NCBI GenBank assembly: GCA_947631625.1
Contig: CANRMA010000014.1
Coordinates: 18,041-82,040, forward strand
Length of the DNA: 64,000 bases
Source: an uncultured Lachnospiraceae bacterium
GTDB lineage: Bacteria; Bacillota; Clostridia; Lachnospirales; Lachnospiraceae
Reading direction: 5' to 3'
Under the pieces are notes generated by a model that made no database searches, was not told where the DNA came from, and saw nothing but the letters and a program-made list of their open reading frames with translations. The translations under genes were made by a program, and so were the position numbers. How positions within the stretch are numbered: position 1 is the first letter of the stretch; every line of letters starts with the position of its first letter. Positions 33,903 to 43,493 of the stretch are shown here, piece after piece.

Positions 33903-36737
33903 ATGTACGAACAGGAAAAAAGACAGGTATCGCATCTTATTATTTTGATCAGCTACACCATTTTTTCAACAGCCCTTTTGTTGGAGAGCATATTATTGGG
34001 CTGGGATATGAAAGTCGTTTTTGAAGTAGAGGCAGGTTTGCTTATATGTTGGGGACTGCATATTGCAGGCAGGGTGCCGGAATCGGTGGAAAGGTGGCTT
34101 CATTTTGCATTGGGTATGGCGGGCTTCATCTTTTATGGCGGTCATTCGACCAGCCTGTACGACTTGGCGCCTGTCATAATTTTGTTCATAATAGTATATT
34201 TTGCCGCGGAAGAGTATGATATGATCCGTCTCTGTGTCATAGTATATTTTGCGGTTCTTTTTTATGGTATTTTGTATGCTTTCAGAGATTCGTTTGAATT
34301 TACATCTCTTTCCGTTTCCAGACTGATGCTGCATGGAGTTCTTGTCTGTGTGGCCGCTTATATGACGAAATTTATGTCCGACAGACGGATAGGAGAGATT
34401 AAGAATACCAAAGACCGGATAGCGGATATGGAGGAAGCTAACCGCCGCACCGAGGATTTTTTAACCAATGTGTCTCATGAACTGCGTACGCCTGTCAATG
34501 CAGTTACGGGACTTGCCGCCGTGATGCTCAAAAGCGAGACCGACAAAGGCAAGAGAGAAAATCTGCTGTCCATGCAGAAGGCGGGATACAGGCTGTTCGG
34601 ACAGATAGAAGATATTCTGGACTATACGGAGATAGACGCGGGCAGGATCATAGCAAGCGAAGATACATATATGGTTTCGTCTTTGGTAAACGATATCATA
34701 ACCGAGCAGTATGCCATAGAGGAAAAGGCAGGGGTGGAGCTTATCTTTGATGTGGAAGCCAAGATACCCGCCGTATTGTCCGGAGACGGAAAGAAGATCA
34801 AAAAGATCATAAGGCATCTGGTAAACAACGCTATGAAATTCACTGAAGAAGGCGGCGTCTATGTGCGTATCTATGCGCTTCCAAAGTCCTACGGGGTCAA
34901 TCTGTGCATACAAGTGACGGATACAGGTATCGGCATGGATGCGGAGAGTCTGTCCAAGGTCACTGAGAGATTTTATCAGTCCAGCAGGGGGCGTGACCGC
35001 AAGGCGGGCGGTCTGGGTCTGGGACTGCCTATCGTATATGGCATGGTGGCCGCCATGGAAGGCTTTGTTCATGTGGATAGCCAGCCGAATAAGGGCACGA
35101 CGGTTACAGTAAGCATTCCGCAGAAGATAGTGGATGAATCTCCCGGCATGTCGGTAAAAGATCCGGCGGGGCTGTGTCTTGCCTGTTATCTTATGCCGGA
35201 AAAATACAAGGTTCCCGAAGTGCGCAGATTCTATGATGAGATGATAACACACATAGCCGTAGGCCTGGATGTTACGGCTCATAGAGTGTTTAACCAGGAG
35301 GAACTGGAACATCTGGTTTCCAAGTACCGTCTGACTCATCTGTTCCTTGCAAGAGAAGAATATGAGAAAGATCCCGATTACTTTGAAAATCTGGACCGCG
35401 ATATTGTAGTGACCGTAGTGGCGGATCAGAATTTTGCGCCGCGTGAAGGCAGCCGGGTAAAACTGCTGCCAAAGCCTTTTTACTGCTTCCCGATCGTCAG
35501 TGTGCTTAATTCGTCAGCGGCCGACGATAAGGGAAATGTTGCAAGCAGGCGTATGATATGTCCGGGAGTGCGGACTCTGGTAGTGGACGACGAACCCATG
35601 AACAGAATGGTTGCCGAAAGTATTTTTAAGGATTACAGAATGAATGTGGTAACCGTCTCAAGCGGCAGAGAAGCGATCGAGATATGTCGGAAAGAAGAGT
35701 TTGACCTGCTGTTTATCGATCATATGATGCCTGAGATGGACGGCGTTGAGACGCTGAAACAGCTTCAAAGGCTTGAGGGAGGAAAAGAGGATATGTTTAC
35801 CGCCGTTGCGTTTACTGCTAATGCGGTAAGCGGAGCCAGAGAGATGTTTTTGAGGGAAGGCTTTGATGATTTCCTTTCCAAACCCGTTGAAACAACTGAA
35901 CTTGAACGTGTGCTTAAGAAAGTGCTTCCTAAGGCCGGCATACAGTATATCGATGAAAACAACATTATTGCACCGCAGACGGCCGAAGTAAGCGAAACGG
36001 CGGACGATACGCAGCAGGACGGTATAATTTCCGACGCCAAGGCGCGGGAAGCGGACAAAGAGCCTGCAAACGGTAAGCTTGATGAAATGGCAGCGCTTAA
36101 AAATGAGGGCATAAACACTGCTTCCGGACTTAATTATTGCAGAAATGACAGGGATTTTTATATACAGCTTCTGACGAAATTTGCGGAAGATGCGCCGCAT
36201 AAGTCGGAAGAGATCGACAGACTTTATGGTGAAAAAGATTACGGAAATTACCGTATTCAGGTACATTCGCTCAAAAGTTCCGCCAAGATGGTCGGCGCAG
36301 ACTCACTTTCACAGACTGCGAAGGAAATGGAAGATGCCGCCAAAGAAAGTGACGCCGCATATATCAAAAGTCATCATAAGGAGTTCTTGGAGGAATATCA
36401 TGAGACTGTGCGGTTGATATCAGAGACGTTGGGTATCGGACAAAACGCTGCGGTAAATGAAGCGGAGAGCGGCAGTGAAGAGCGACAGGATCTTAAACAG
36501 ACGGACGAAACGGAACTGACGGACTGCCTTAAGGAACTCAAAGCCTGTCTGGATACTTATGAGGCGGACAGGGCGCAGAAAGTGTTGGATAAGCTCTATG
36601 GAATGATTTATAGAGAGAAGCCTGTCAAAGAACTTGTAAGAGACATAGAACGGGATGTGGCGGATTTTGAGTTTGAGGCGGCGGCCGATAAGACTTTGGC
36701 GTTTATCGAACGCGTGGAAGGCGGTGAAGCTCAATGA
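33903..36737 (+). CDS. hybrid sensor histidine kinase (HisKA-HATPase-REC-HPt)
   Basis: 944 aa membrane kinase. About five or six transmembrane helices fill residues 10-165. HisKA has His192 (NVSHELRTPVNAV); the ATPase has NNAMKFTEEGG, DTGIGM and GGLGLGLPI. A degenerate receiver-like domain (about 425-545) without an obvious phospho-Asp follows, then a true receiver with Asp606 (FIDHMMPEMDG), then an HPt domain with His788 (QVHSLKSSAKMVGA) and a helical C-terminal domain of about 80 residues. A full internal phosphorelay is thus possible, with output probably to the HD-GYP regulator. It overlaps the next kinase gene by 4 nt (ATGA). Confidence 0.92.
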   Translation: MYEQEKRQVSHLIILISYTIFSTALLLESILLGWDMKVVFEVEAGLLICWGLHIAGRVPESVERWLHFALGMAGFIFYGGHSTSLYDLAPVIILFIIVYFAAEEYDMIRLCVIVYFAVLFYGILYAFRDSFEFTSLSVSRLMLHGVLVCVAAYMTKFMSDRRIGEIKNTKDRIADMEEANRRTEDFLTNVSHELRTPVNAVTGLAAVMLKSETDKGKRENLLSMQKAGYRLFGQIEDILDYTEIDAGRIIASEDTYMVSSLVNDIITEQYAIEEKAGVELIFDVEAKIPAVLSGDGKKIKKIIRHLVNNAMKFTEEGGVYVRIYALPKSYGVNLCIQVTDTGIGMDAESLSKVTERFYQSSRGRDRKAGGLGLGLPIVYGMVAAMEGFVHVDSQPNKGTTVTVSIPQKIVDESPGMSVKDPAGLCLACYLMPEKYKVPEVRRFYDEMITHIAVGLDVTAHRVFNQEELEHLVSKYRLTHLFLAREEYEKDPDYFENLDRDIVVTVVADQNFAPREGSRVKLLPKPFYCFPIVSVLNSSAADDKGNVASRRMICPGVRTLVVDDEPMNRMVAESIFKDYRMNVVTVSSGREAIEICRKEEFDLLFIDHMMPEMDGVETLKQLQRLEGGKEDMFTAVAFTANAVSGAREMFLREGFDDFLSKPVETTELERVLKKVLPKAGIQYIDENNIIAPQTAEVSETADDTQQDGIISDAKAREADKEPANGKLDEMAALKNEGINTASGLNYCRNDRDFYIQLLTKFAEDAPHKSEEIDRLYGEKDYGNYRIQVHSLKSSAKMVGADSLSQTAKEMEDAAKESDAAYIKSHHKEFLEEYHETVRLISETLGIGQNAAVNEAESGSEERQDLKQTDETELTDCLKELKACLDTYEADRAQKVLDKLYGMIYREKPVKELVRDIERDVADFEFEAAADKTLAFIERVEGGEAQ

Positions 36738-39403
36738 GTATCAGAAGATGGATCCGAAAAATGCTTGGCGATCAGAATCATTCCCTTCAGGAAAGACTGT
36801 TCCGTCTTATCACGACGATAGGGCTTGTCGGACTTGTCTTTGGCCTGATAGTCGGTATACTCAATCATGAAAGCATTATGAATCAGATAGCGATTTTTGT
36901 AGTTATCATACTGCTTGCCGCGATCGTTTATTGTACTCTGCGCACAGGTAAGATAGAAGCAGGCGCCATAGTTTTGTCTACGCTTGTCATGTTTGTAGTG
37001 CTGCCTGTCAATTTCCTGACGGCAGGCGGAATATACGGCGGCGCTCCTATCTGGTTTATTCTGGGTTTTGTTCTCGCCACGATCGTTGTGGAGGGACGGT
37101 GTAAATATATACTGCTCATCGGAGGCTATGCCATATTTCTGGCGTGTTATTACGTTGCATATTTTTATCCTGCCAAGGTGGTTCAGCATACGCTAGATAT
37201 GGCCTATATCGATTCCATAGCCACGCTGACTATAGTGTCGTTCGTGATATGCGTCATGCTGTGGTTTCAGAACGCGGTGTACCGCGGAGAAAACAATATG
37301 GCCAAACAACAGCAGAAGGAGATAGAGGAACTGAATCATGCCCAGAACCGTTTTTTTGCCAGTATGAGTCATGAGATACGAACGCCGATCAATACGATTA
37401 TCGGTTTAAATGAGATGATACTGCGCGAAGAAGTGTCGGACGAGGTGGCGATGGATGCGCAGAACATACAGAATGCCAGCAGAATGCTTTTATCGCTCAT
37501 AAACGATATTCTGGATATGTCCAAGATCGAGTCGGGCAAGATGGATATTGTTCCGGTATCTTATGATGTGGGCGCCATGTTGTCCGATATAGTCAATATG
37601 ATCTGGGTGCGGGCTAAGGAAAAAGGGATAGCGTTCCATATCAATGTGGAGGAAAGCATTCCCGCGCAGCTTTACGGCGATGAGGTACGAATAAAACAGA
37701 TATTGATCAATCTGTTGAACAATGCCGTCAAGTATACGCCGGAAGGCTCCATTACTCTTTCGATACAATGTCAGAAAAAGGAAGCGGGCGTTGTGTATAT
37801 TACTTATTCCGTATCTGATACCGGCATGGGTATTAAGAAAGAGAGCATTCCTTATCTGTTCAGCACTTTTAAACGTGTCGATGAAGAGAAAAACCGATAT
37901 ATCGAGGGTACAGGACTGGGGCTTTCCATAGTGAAGCAGCTTGTAACGCTTATGGGCGGCAGCATTGAGGTCAACAGCGTATATACCAAAGGCTCGACTT
38001 TTATGGTGACGCTGCCGCAGAAAGTAGTCAGTGAAGAGCAGGTTGGAGAACTTGATTTTGAAACAAAACATACACTGAGGGTAAGGGAGCATTACAGATC
38101 ATTGTTTGAGGCTCCCAGAGCTCATGTGCTTATCGTGGACGATAATGACGCCAACCTGATGGTCGCGGAGAAACTGCTTCAGGATACGAAAGTTCATGTG
38201 GATACGGCGTCCGGCGGACAGGAGTGTCTGAAACTGACGCTGCAGACAAGATATGATGTGATTTTTATGGATCATCTTATGCCTGTTATGGACGGTATTG
38301 AATGTCTGCACCAGCTTAGAAGTCAGACCGGCGGTCTAAACAGTGAGACGCCTGTGGTAGTTTTTACTGCGAACGCCGGCGGCGAAAATCAGGCTATGTA
38401 CAAACGGGAAGGTTTTGACGGTTATCTGTTAAAACCGATAAGCGGAAATCAGCTTGAGACGGAATTGCTGCGCCATTTGCCGCAGGAACTCGTAAAAATG
38501 ACAAACGTGTCAGGAAATAACGATGCGATAGTCGGTCTGGTTCTCGGACATGAGAAAAAACAGCTTCTTATGATCACTACAGACAGCGTGAGCGACCTGC
38601 CCGCGCAGTTTGTAGAGAAGTATCAGATCGCGGTAAAGCCTTATCAGGTACTGACTGAGGGCGGTGAGTTCCTGGACGGTGAGGAGATCGAGACGGACGG
38701 CGTACTGGAATATCTGGTTCAGAGTGATAAACGCGTACATTCGGAAGCGCCGGAAGTGAAGGACTACGAGGCCTTTTTTGCTGAGCAGCTCACTAAGGCT
38801 CAACATATAATCCATATCACCATGGCGAAGAACGCCAGCAAAGGATACCAAAATGCGCTGGAAGCGTCGGGGTCTTTTGATAATGTTACGGTAGTGGATT
38901 CAGGACATTTATCAAGCGGTATGGGGCTGATCGTGTTTTACGCAGCGCAGGCCGCCGCGGCCGGAATGTCGGCGGATGATGTCCTGCTTGAGATCGAGAG
39001 TATGAAGAAACGGACCAGAACCAGTTTCGTTGTCGAAAATACCGAATACTTGGCAAGATCGGGCAGAATACCGTCCAAAATTCATACAATATGTAAAACC
39101 TGCATGCTTCATCCGGTTATTGTTCTGAGAAAAAGCAGCATGACAGTGGGGGCGATCCATATGGGTATGCGCAAGACTGTCCGGAAAAAATATATACGGT
39201 TGGCTTTAAGATCGTCTGCAAAGATAGACCGAAGACTTCTGTTCATAACCTATGCGGGCCTGCGTCCTGCGGAACTGGACGAGATTGCGGCTCAGGTACG
39301 GGAAGTGGTATCGTTTGACAACGTGATATATCAGAAAGCGTCTCCGGCGATATCTACAAACTGCGGACCGGGCGCTTTCGGGCTGCTTTTTTTGGAAAAG
39401 TGA
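36734..39403 (+). CDS. hybrid histidine kinase fused to a DegV fatty-acid-binding domain
   Basis: 889 aa. Six hydrophobic helices in the first 180 residues; HisKA with His213 (SMSHEIRTPINTI); ATPase with NNAVKYTPEGS, DTGMGI and GTGLGLSI; receiver with Asp513 (FMDHLMPVMDG); then, from about residue 610 to the end, a complete DegV/EDD domain: TDSVSDLP, EAPEVKDY, KGYQNALEA, VDSGHLSSGMGL, ARSGRIPS and a C-terminal GPGAFGLLF. DegV proteins (FakB) bind one fatty acid and present it to a fatty acid kinase. As a C-terminal part of a kinase it could let the relay sense lipids or report to lipid metabolism (inference). The frame is unbroken across the joint. Confidence 0.9.
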   Translation: MSIRRWIRKMLGDQNHSLQERLFRLITTIGLVGLVFGLIVGILNHESIMNQIAIFVVIILLAAIVYCTLRTGKIEAGAIVLSTLVMFVVLPVNFLTAGGIYGGAPIWFILGFVLATIVVEGRCKYILLIGGYAIFLACYYVAYFYPAKVVQHTLDMAYIDSIATLTIVSFVICVMLWFQNAVYRGENNMAKQQQKEIEELNHAQNRFFASMSHEIRTPINTIIGLNEMILREEVSDEVAMDAQNIQNASRMLLSLINDILDMSKIESGKMDIVPVSYDVGAMLSDIVNMIWVRAKEKGIAFHINVEESIPAQLYGDEVRIKQILINLLNNAVKYTPEGSITLSIQCQKKEAGVVYITYSVSDTGMGIKKESIPYLFSTFKRVDEEKNRYIEGTGLGLSIVKQLVTLMGGSIEVNSVYTKGSTFMVTLPQKVVSEEQVGELDFETKHTLRVREHYRSLFEAPRAHVLIVDDNDANLMVAEKLLQDTKVHVDTASGGQECLKLTLQTRYDVIFMDHLMPVMDGIECLHQLRSQTGGLNSETPVVVFTANAGGENQAMYKREGFDGYLLKPISGNQLETELLRHLPQELVKMTNVSGNNDAIVGLVLGHEKKQLLMITTDSVSDLPAQFVEKYQIAVKPYQVLTEGGEFLDGEEIETDGVLEYLVQSDKRVHSEAPEVKDYEAFFAEQLTKAQHIIHITMAKNASKGYQNALEASGSFDNVTVVDSGHLSSGMGLIVFYAAQAAAAGMSADDVLLEIESMKKRTRTSFVVENTEYLARSGRIPSKIHTICKTCMLHPVIVLRKSSMTVGAIHMGMRKTVRKKYIRLALRSSAKIDRRLLFITYAGLRPAELDEIAAQVREVVSFDNVIYQKASPAISTNCGPGAFGLLFLEK

Positions 39404-39433
39404 ATATAGTTTATATAAATGGAGGAGTGTATT

Positions 39434-40243
39434 GTGAAAAATAAGATCAAAAAGCTGACTGTCATTGCAGCCGCGGCGGGCCTGTTATTGTCCGGCTGCG
39501 GCGGGGCGCAGGAGAAGACAGCTTCAGCGCTTGAAGAAGGACAGTCCGATCTTTCATATGTGAAGGAGAAAGGAACATTCGTCATAGGCATTACGGATTT
39601 TGCTCCGATGGACTATATGGAAGATGATAAATGGACAGGTTTTGATGCAGAGCTTGCAGAGGCTTTTGCGCAGAGCATAGGCGTGACGCCGGAGTTTGAA
39701 GAGATCGACTGGGATAAGAAGGCTGAACTTTTACGTGACGGCGAGATCGACTGTATATGGAACGGAATGACTTTGACAGAAGAACTGCAGGAAACGATCG
39801 ATTGTTCCAAGCCGTATCTGTCCAACGCTCAGGTCGTTGTTGTCAGGAAAGAAGATCTGGAGCAGTTTCAGACGGTTGAAGACTGTCAGCATATGCTGTT
39901 TGCCGCGGAATCGGGATCTACGGGAGAAGAACTGTTAAAGGACTTAAATTACAGGTATGCTGCATATGATACGCAGAAAGAGGCGCTGCAGAGCGTGACC
40001 GATAAGAAAGCCGATGCCGCGGTGTGCGATATCATCATGGCAGGTTATTATACAAAGGACGGTAATGAATTTGACGGACTGGGTTTTCAGATACAGTTGA
40101 ACGACGAAAAAATATGCGTTGGCTTGAGAAAAGACTCTGATCTGACAGAACTGCTGAATGATTTTTTGGAAGAGAGCGTATCGGATAAAACCATGAGCGA
40201 TATAGCGGCGCAGTACGGAATAGAGGACGCCGTGCTAAAATAA
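39434..40243 (+). CDS. amino-acid-type solute-binding lipoprotein
   Basis: 269 aa SBP_bac_3 family protein. Signal peptide with lipobox LLLSGCGG, so it is lipid-anchored outside the membrane. Family body: GTFVIGITDFAPMDYME, WTGFDAELAEAFA, WNGMTLTEE, and a C-terminal ISDKTMSDIAAQYG-like helix. No permease or ATPase gene is adjacent, so it may serve the chemoreceptor or kinases as an external ligand sensor, or share a permease encoded elsewhere. GGAGGAG 6 nt before GTG 39434 decides the start over ATG 39419. Confidence 0.88.
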   Translation: MKNKIKKLTVIAAAAGLLLSGCGGAQEKTASALEEGQSDLSYVKEKGTFVIGITDFAPMDYMEDDKWTGFDAELAEAFAQSIGVTPEFEEIDWDKKAELLRDGEIDCIWNGMTLTEELQETIDCSKPYLSNAQVVVVRKEDLEQFQTVEDCQHMLFAAESGSTGEELLKDLNYRYAAYDTQKEALQSVTDKKADAAVCDIIMAGYYTKDGNEFDGLGFQIQLNDEKICVGLRKDSDLTELLNDFLEESVSDKTMSDIAAQYGIEDAVLK

Positions 40244-40257
40244 TTTGATATTCGGGA

Positions 40258-40300
40258 AACCAACAGCTTTTTGGCAGGGAGGCTGTTGGTTTTTCTTTTT
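40258..40300 (+). terminator. intrinsic terminator of the signalling operon
   Basis: AACCAACAGC (40258-40267) pairs with GCTGTTGGTT (40282-40291), followed by a run of T broken by one C. It closes the operon behind the lipoprotein gene. Confidence 0.9.
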
Positions 40301-40325
40301 TATAGGTAAAGTATGACTGTGGATA

Positions 40326-40355
40326 TTGACAATTTTTTAACATAAGGAATATAAT
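40326..40355 (+). promoter_or_regulatory. rex promoter with overlapping Rex operator
   Basis: TTGACA (40326-40331) and TATAAT (40350-40355), spacing 18. TTGACAA-TTTT-TTAACAT at 40326-40343 fits the Rex operator TTGTTAA-N4-TTAACAA in 11 of 14 positions and covers the -35, so Rex would block its own promoter when NADH is low. Confidence 0.65.
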
Positions 40356-40465
40356 AAAACAGATAAAATGTTAAATTTTAATATTTATAGAGGTTTATCA
40401 TATAAAATTATTGTCTGATGTTATTTTATCAGGAACGATAATATTTAAACAGGGGGCAGTGTAAA

Positions 40466-41098
40466 TTGGTTGAAAAAGATATATCTCAGGCTGTGATAGG
40501 CCGCCTTCCGAGATATTTCAGATATCTTGGGATGCTTAAGGACGAGGGGGTAGAGAGAGTATCTTCCCGCGATCTGAGCGATATGATGCGCCTTACGGCT
40601 TCACAGATTCGTCAGGATCTGAATCATTTCGGCGGTTTCGGACATCAGGGATACGGGTATAATGTAGAAAATCTGTATGAAGAAATAGGTAAGATCCTGG
40701 GGATCGACAAGGAGCATAATCTTATTATCATAGGCGCCGGTAATTTGGGACAGGCTTTGGTTAATTATATGAATTTTGAGCGCAGAGGCTTTATTTTCAA
40801 AGGTATTTTTGATAATGATCCGAAGATTTACGGCATGAAAGTCAGAAACATAGAGGTTAAGCCGATGGAGGCTGTTAAGGATTTTATAAAAAACAACAAT
40901 ATTGACATTGCAGTCCTTACGGTTCCTAAAGACAGCGCGGTGGAACTTGCGGAAGAACTTGTATCTTATGGCATTAAAGCGATATGGAATTTTGCGCATG
41001 TTGATCTGAACGTACCTTCAGGGATAAAGGTTGAGAATGTACATCTGTTGGACAGTCTTATGAAATTATCATATAATTTGGCTCTGCATGAGGAGTAG
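40466..41098 (+). CDS. rex: redox-sensing transcriptional repressor Rex
   Basis: 210 aa. N-terminal winged helix (about 1-80) with the family pattern RLPRYFRYL, ASQIRQDLNHFGGFG; Rossmann domain with GAGNLGQAL for NAD(H); C-terminal swapped helix. It binds operators when NADH/NAD+ is low and lets go when NADH rises, controlling fermentation genes in anaerobes. Start is TTG with AGGGGG 9 nt ahead. The likely autoregulatory site upstream is listed separately. Downstream genes (coiled-coil protein, nnr, alr) run in the same direction with gaps of 41, 44 and 0 nt. Confidence 0.96.
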   Translation: MVEKDISQAVIGRLPRYFRYLGMLKDEGVERVSSRDLSDMMRLTASQIRQDLNHFGGFGHQGYGYNVENLYEEIGKILGIDKEHNLIIIGAGNLGQALVNYMNFERRGFIFKGIFDNDPKIYGMKVRNIEVKPMEAVKDFIKNNNIDIAVLTVPKDSAVELAEELVSYGIKAIWNFAHVDLNVPSGIKVENVHLLDSLMKLSYNLALHEE

Positions 41099-41139
41099 CT
41101 GCAATCTGACAGAGATATAAATTGGGGGAAACGGTATAA

Positions 41140-41835
41140 ATGTCAGTAAAGGATGAAGTATTTAAAAATGCATTGGCGGGAAAGAAGATACCCATTCTGA
41201 CCCTCGATAATAAATGGCATAAAATATTTGATGAAATCGGTGCCACTGCAAGGATAAAGTCACTTGAGGGTAAGCTTAACGAGCTTGTAAAACGTCAGGG
41301 AAAAGCAGGCAGCGAAAGCAAAGATGTTAAGAAGATCAAAAGAAAGCTTATGGATGAAGTTGTGCTGATAGCTGACGGACTGGTCCAGAATCCTGATAAC
41401 AAAAAGCTTCAAAAAGACAGGGAGGAGCATAAACGTCTGATCGAAGAGTGCAACACAAAACTCACACAGTATGAAGATGACCTTATATTTCTGCCAAGGG
41501 AGATTGACAGCGTCAACAGACAGCTTATGATCGAAACGATGGAGTTGTGTTATAAAAAGATACAGGAAAACGAAAGGGAACTTTCATATATAAATGATTG
41601 GATCAAAAATATCCGCAGGGAATTAAAGAAAAATATGGTTCGTAAACAGGAAAAAGAAGAGGCGAACTACAAACTGTATTCTTATATGCATGATATATTT
41701 GGCGCAGAGGTTTTAGAGGTCTTTGATATGAAATATGATCCGGAAAAGATGAAGAAAGAGAAAGATGCGGATGATAAAAAAGCCGGAGAAGGCAGAAAAA
41801 AGAAAAAAGCAGGAAATGTTGCGCCTGAATCATAA
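41140..41835 (+). CDS. conserved coiled-coil protein of unknown function
   Basis: 231 aa, soluble, rich in Lys and Glu, mostly helical. Residues about 30-175 show long heptad-like stretches (SLEGKLNELVKRQ, LIEECNTKLTQYEDDL, INDWIKNIRREL), followed by a short hydrophobic helix YSYMHDIFGAEVLEVFD and a highly basic tail (KKAGEGRKKKKAG). No domain recognised. It lies between rex and nnr in one direction. The tail could bind nucleic acid; this is only a guess. Confidence 0.75.
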   Translation: MSVKDEVFKNALAGKKIPILTLDNKWHKIFDEIGATARIKSLEGKLNELVKRQGKAGSESKDVKKIKRKLMDEVVLIADGLVQNPDNKKLQKDREEHKRLIEECNTKLTQYEDDLIFLPREIDSVNRQLMIETMELCYKKIQENERELSYINDWIKNIRRELKKNMVRKQEKEEANYKLYSYMHDIFGAEVLEVFDMKYDPEKMKKEKDADDKKAGEGRKKKKAGNVAPES

Positions 41836-41879
41836 GATTTTGGCGCATTTTTGTACCTGAAAGGAAAATTTGTAAAAAA

Positions 41880-43493
41880 ATGGAATATCTTGTAACACAA
41901 TCTGAAATGAAGAAATATGATAATAGTACAATAGAGGAGTTAAAAATACCTTCTGTTGTATTAATGGAACGGGCAGCGCTTGTTACAGCGGCACAGCTTA
42001 GAAAAGAAAAGGGAAACGCAAAGTTAAGGGTATTGGTAGTCTCGGGCTGTGGAAACAATGGGGGAGACGGTTTTGCGATCGGCAGGCTGTTGATGCTTGA
42101 AGGCTGTGAGGTAGATTTTGTATTGCTTGGGAGCAGGGATAAGTGCAGCAGTGAGACGGCGCTGCAGCTTGAAATTCTTGAAAAATACGGATACGAGCCT
42201 TATGACAGAATACCCGGAAATGAATATGATATAGTAATCGACGCCATATTTGGCATCGGTTTGTCCCGAAATGCAGAAGGCATTTATAAAGAGGCGATAG
42301 ATCAGATAAATAGGACCGGCGCATATATATGCGCGGTAGACATACCGTCAGGCATTGATGCGGGTACAGGCAAAGTGTTAGGCAATGCCGTGTCTGCCGA
42401 TCTCACTGTCAGCTATGGCTTTTATAAATTGGGAGAGCTCTTGTATCCCGGTTACGAATACTGTGGTAAAATCGTATGCGGGAAAATGGGGATTGATGAG
42501 CACAGTTTTCTTGGTGATATTCCGAAGTGGTATACTTATGCTTCATTGGAAGATGTGAAGCTTCCCGTAAGAAAACCAAACGGCAATAAAGGTACTTTCG
42601 GCAAGGCGCTTGTTATTGCGGGCAGTGATAATATATGCGGAGCTGCGCTTATGACGGCAAGGAGCGCTTTTTATACCGGCGTCGGCATGGTCAGAATAGT
42701 AACTTCCGTAAAAAACCGTGATACCATACAGCAATCGCTTCCGGAGGCTATGCTGACTGTGTATGATACTGATTTATGGCAGGACGGAAGTCCGAATGCG
42801 GCTTTTGAAAAAAGTTTTATCGAGGCGCTAGGCTGGGCTGACATTATATTGATAGGACCGGGTATTGGAGTTGATGCGCAGGCTGAGTGGATGCTTGATC
42901 AATGTATATACAATAGCGGGCTTCCGCTTATAATTGACGCTGACGGACTGAATATTCTTGCACAAAAGATCAGATCAAATGATTTTGCTTTTTTTAACGG
43001 CAAAAAGGATATAAGCGGCAATATGGGTATAAATGACACTGACAATATAAAACGTAAGGTCATATTAACGCCGCACATGGCTGAATTTGCAAGATTATAC
43101 GGCTGTGACACTAAGGAAGCAGCCGATAATATAACAACATACCCCAAGCTGCTTGCCGACAGATTAAAATGTACTGTAGTATGCAAAGATGCAAGGACCG
43201 TTGTGGCTTCTTATGATAATGCTCAGTGTTATCTGAATGTTTCAGGTAATTCGGGAATGGCGACGGCCGGTTCGGGCGATGTGCTTGCGGGTATTATAAC
43301 AGGGCTTGCGGCTCAGGGAATGGCCGCGCATGAAGCCGCGGCGGCGGGGGTATATCTGCATGGCCGGGCTGGAGATATGGCAGCCAAAGAATGCGGCGTA
43401 CGCAGTATGATGGCAGGAGATATAACAGATCAGATTAAAAAACTTCTTAATTTTGAATTTCATACTGAGGAATGCTCAAACAGGAGGTTTTAG
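41880..43493 (+). CDS. nnr: bifunctional NAD(P)H-hydrate repair enzyme (epimerase/dehydratase)
   Basis: 537 aa fusion of YjeF_N epimerase (residues about 1-215; GNNGGDGFAIGRLL, AIFGIGL, DIPSGIDAGTG) and the ADP-dependent dehydratase YjeF_C (about 225-530; GNKGTFGKALVIAGS, GPGIG, LTPHMAEFARL, GSGDVLAGIITGLAAQG). It restores NADH and NADPH damaged by hydration. In Firmicutes the gene is commonly found close to alr, as here, where alr begins at the next base after the stop. Confidence 0.95.
   Translation: MEYLVTQSEMKKYDNSTIEELKIPSVVLMERAALVTAAQLRKEKGNAKLRVLVVSGCGNNGGDGFAIGRLLMLEGCEVDFVLLGSRDKCSSETALQLEILEKYGYEPYDRIPGNEYDIVIDAIFGIGLSRNAEGIYKEAIDQINRTGAYICAVDIPSGIDAGTGKVLGNAVSADLTVSYGFYKLGELLYPGYEYCGKIVCGKMGIDEHSFLGDIPKWYTYASLEDVKLPVRKPNGNKGTFGKALVIAGSDNICGAALMTARSAFYTGVGMVRIVTSVKNRDTIQQSLPEAMLTVYDTDLWQDGSPNAAFEKSFIEALGWADIILIGPGIGVDAQAEWMLDQCIYNSGLPLIIDADGLNILAQKIRSNDFAFFNGKKDISGNMGINDTDNIKRKVILTPHMAEFARLYGCDTKEAADNITTYPKLLADRLKCTVVCKDARTVVASYDNAQCYLNVSGNSGMATAGSGDVLAGIITGLAAQGMAAHEAAAAGVYLHGRAGDMAAKECGVRSMMAGDITDQIKKLLNFEFHTEECSNRRF

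Noticed and set aside
34461..35339. Long minus-strand frame of 292 codons
   Set aside because: Fully antisense to the hybrid kinase, whose plus-strand domains are unmistakable; no ribosome binding site or family. The same applies to long antisense frames in icd, yebC and the LRR genes.
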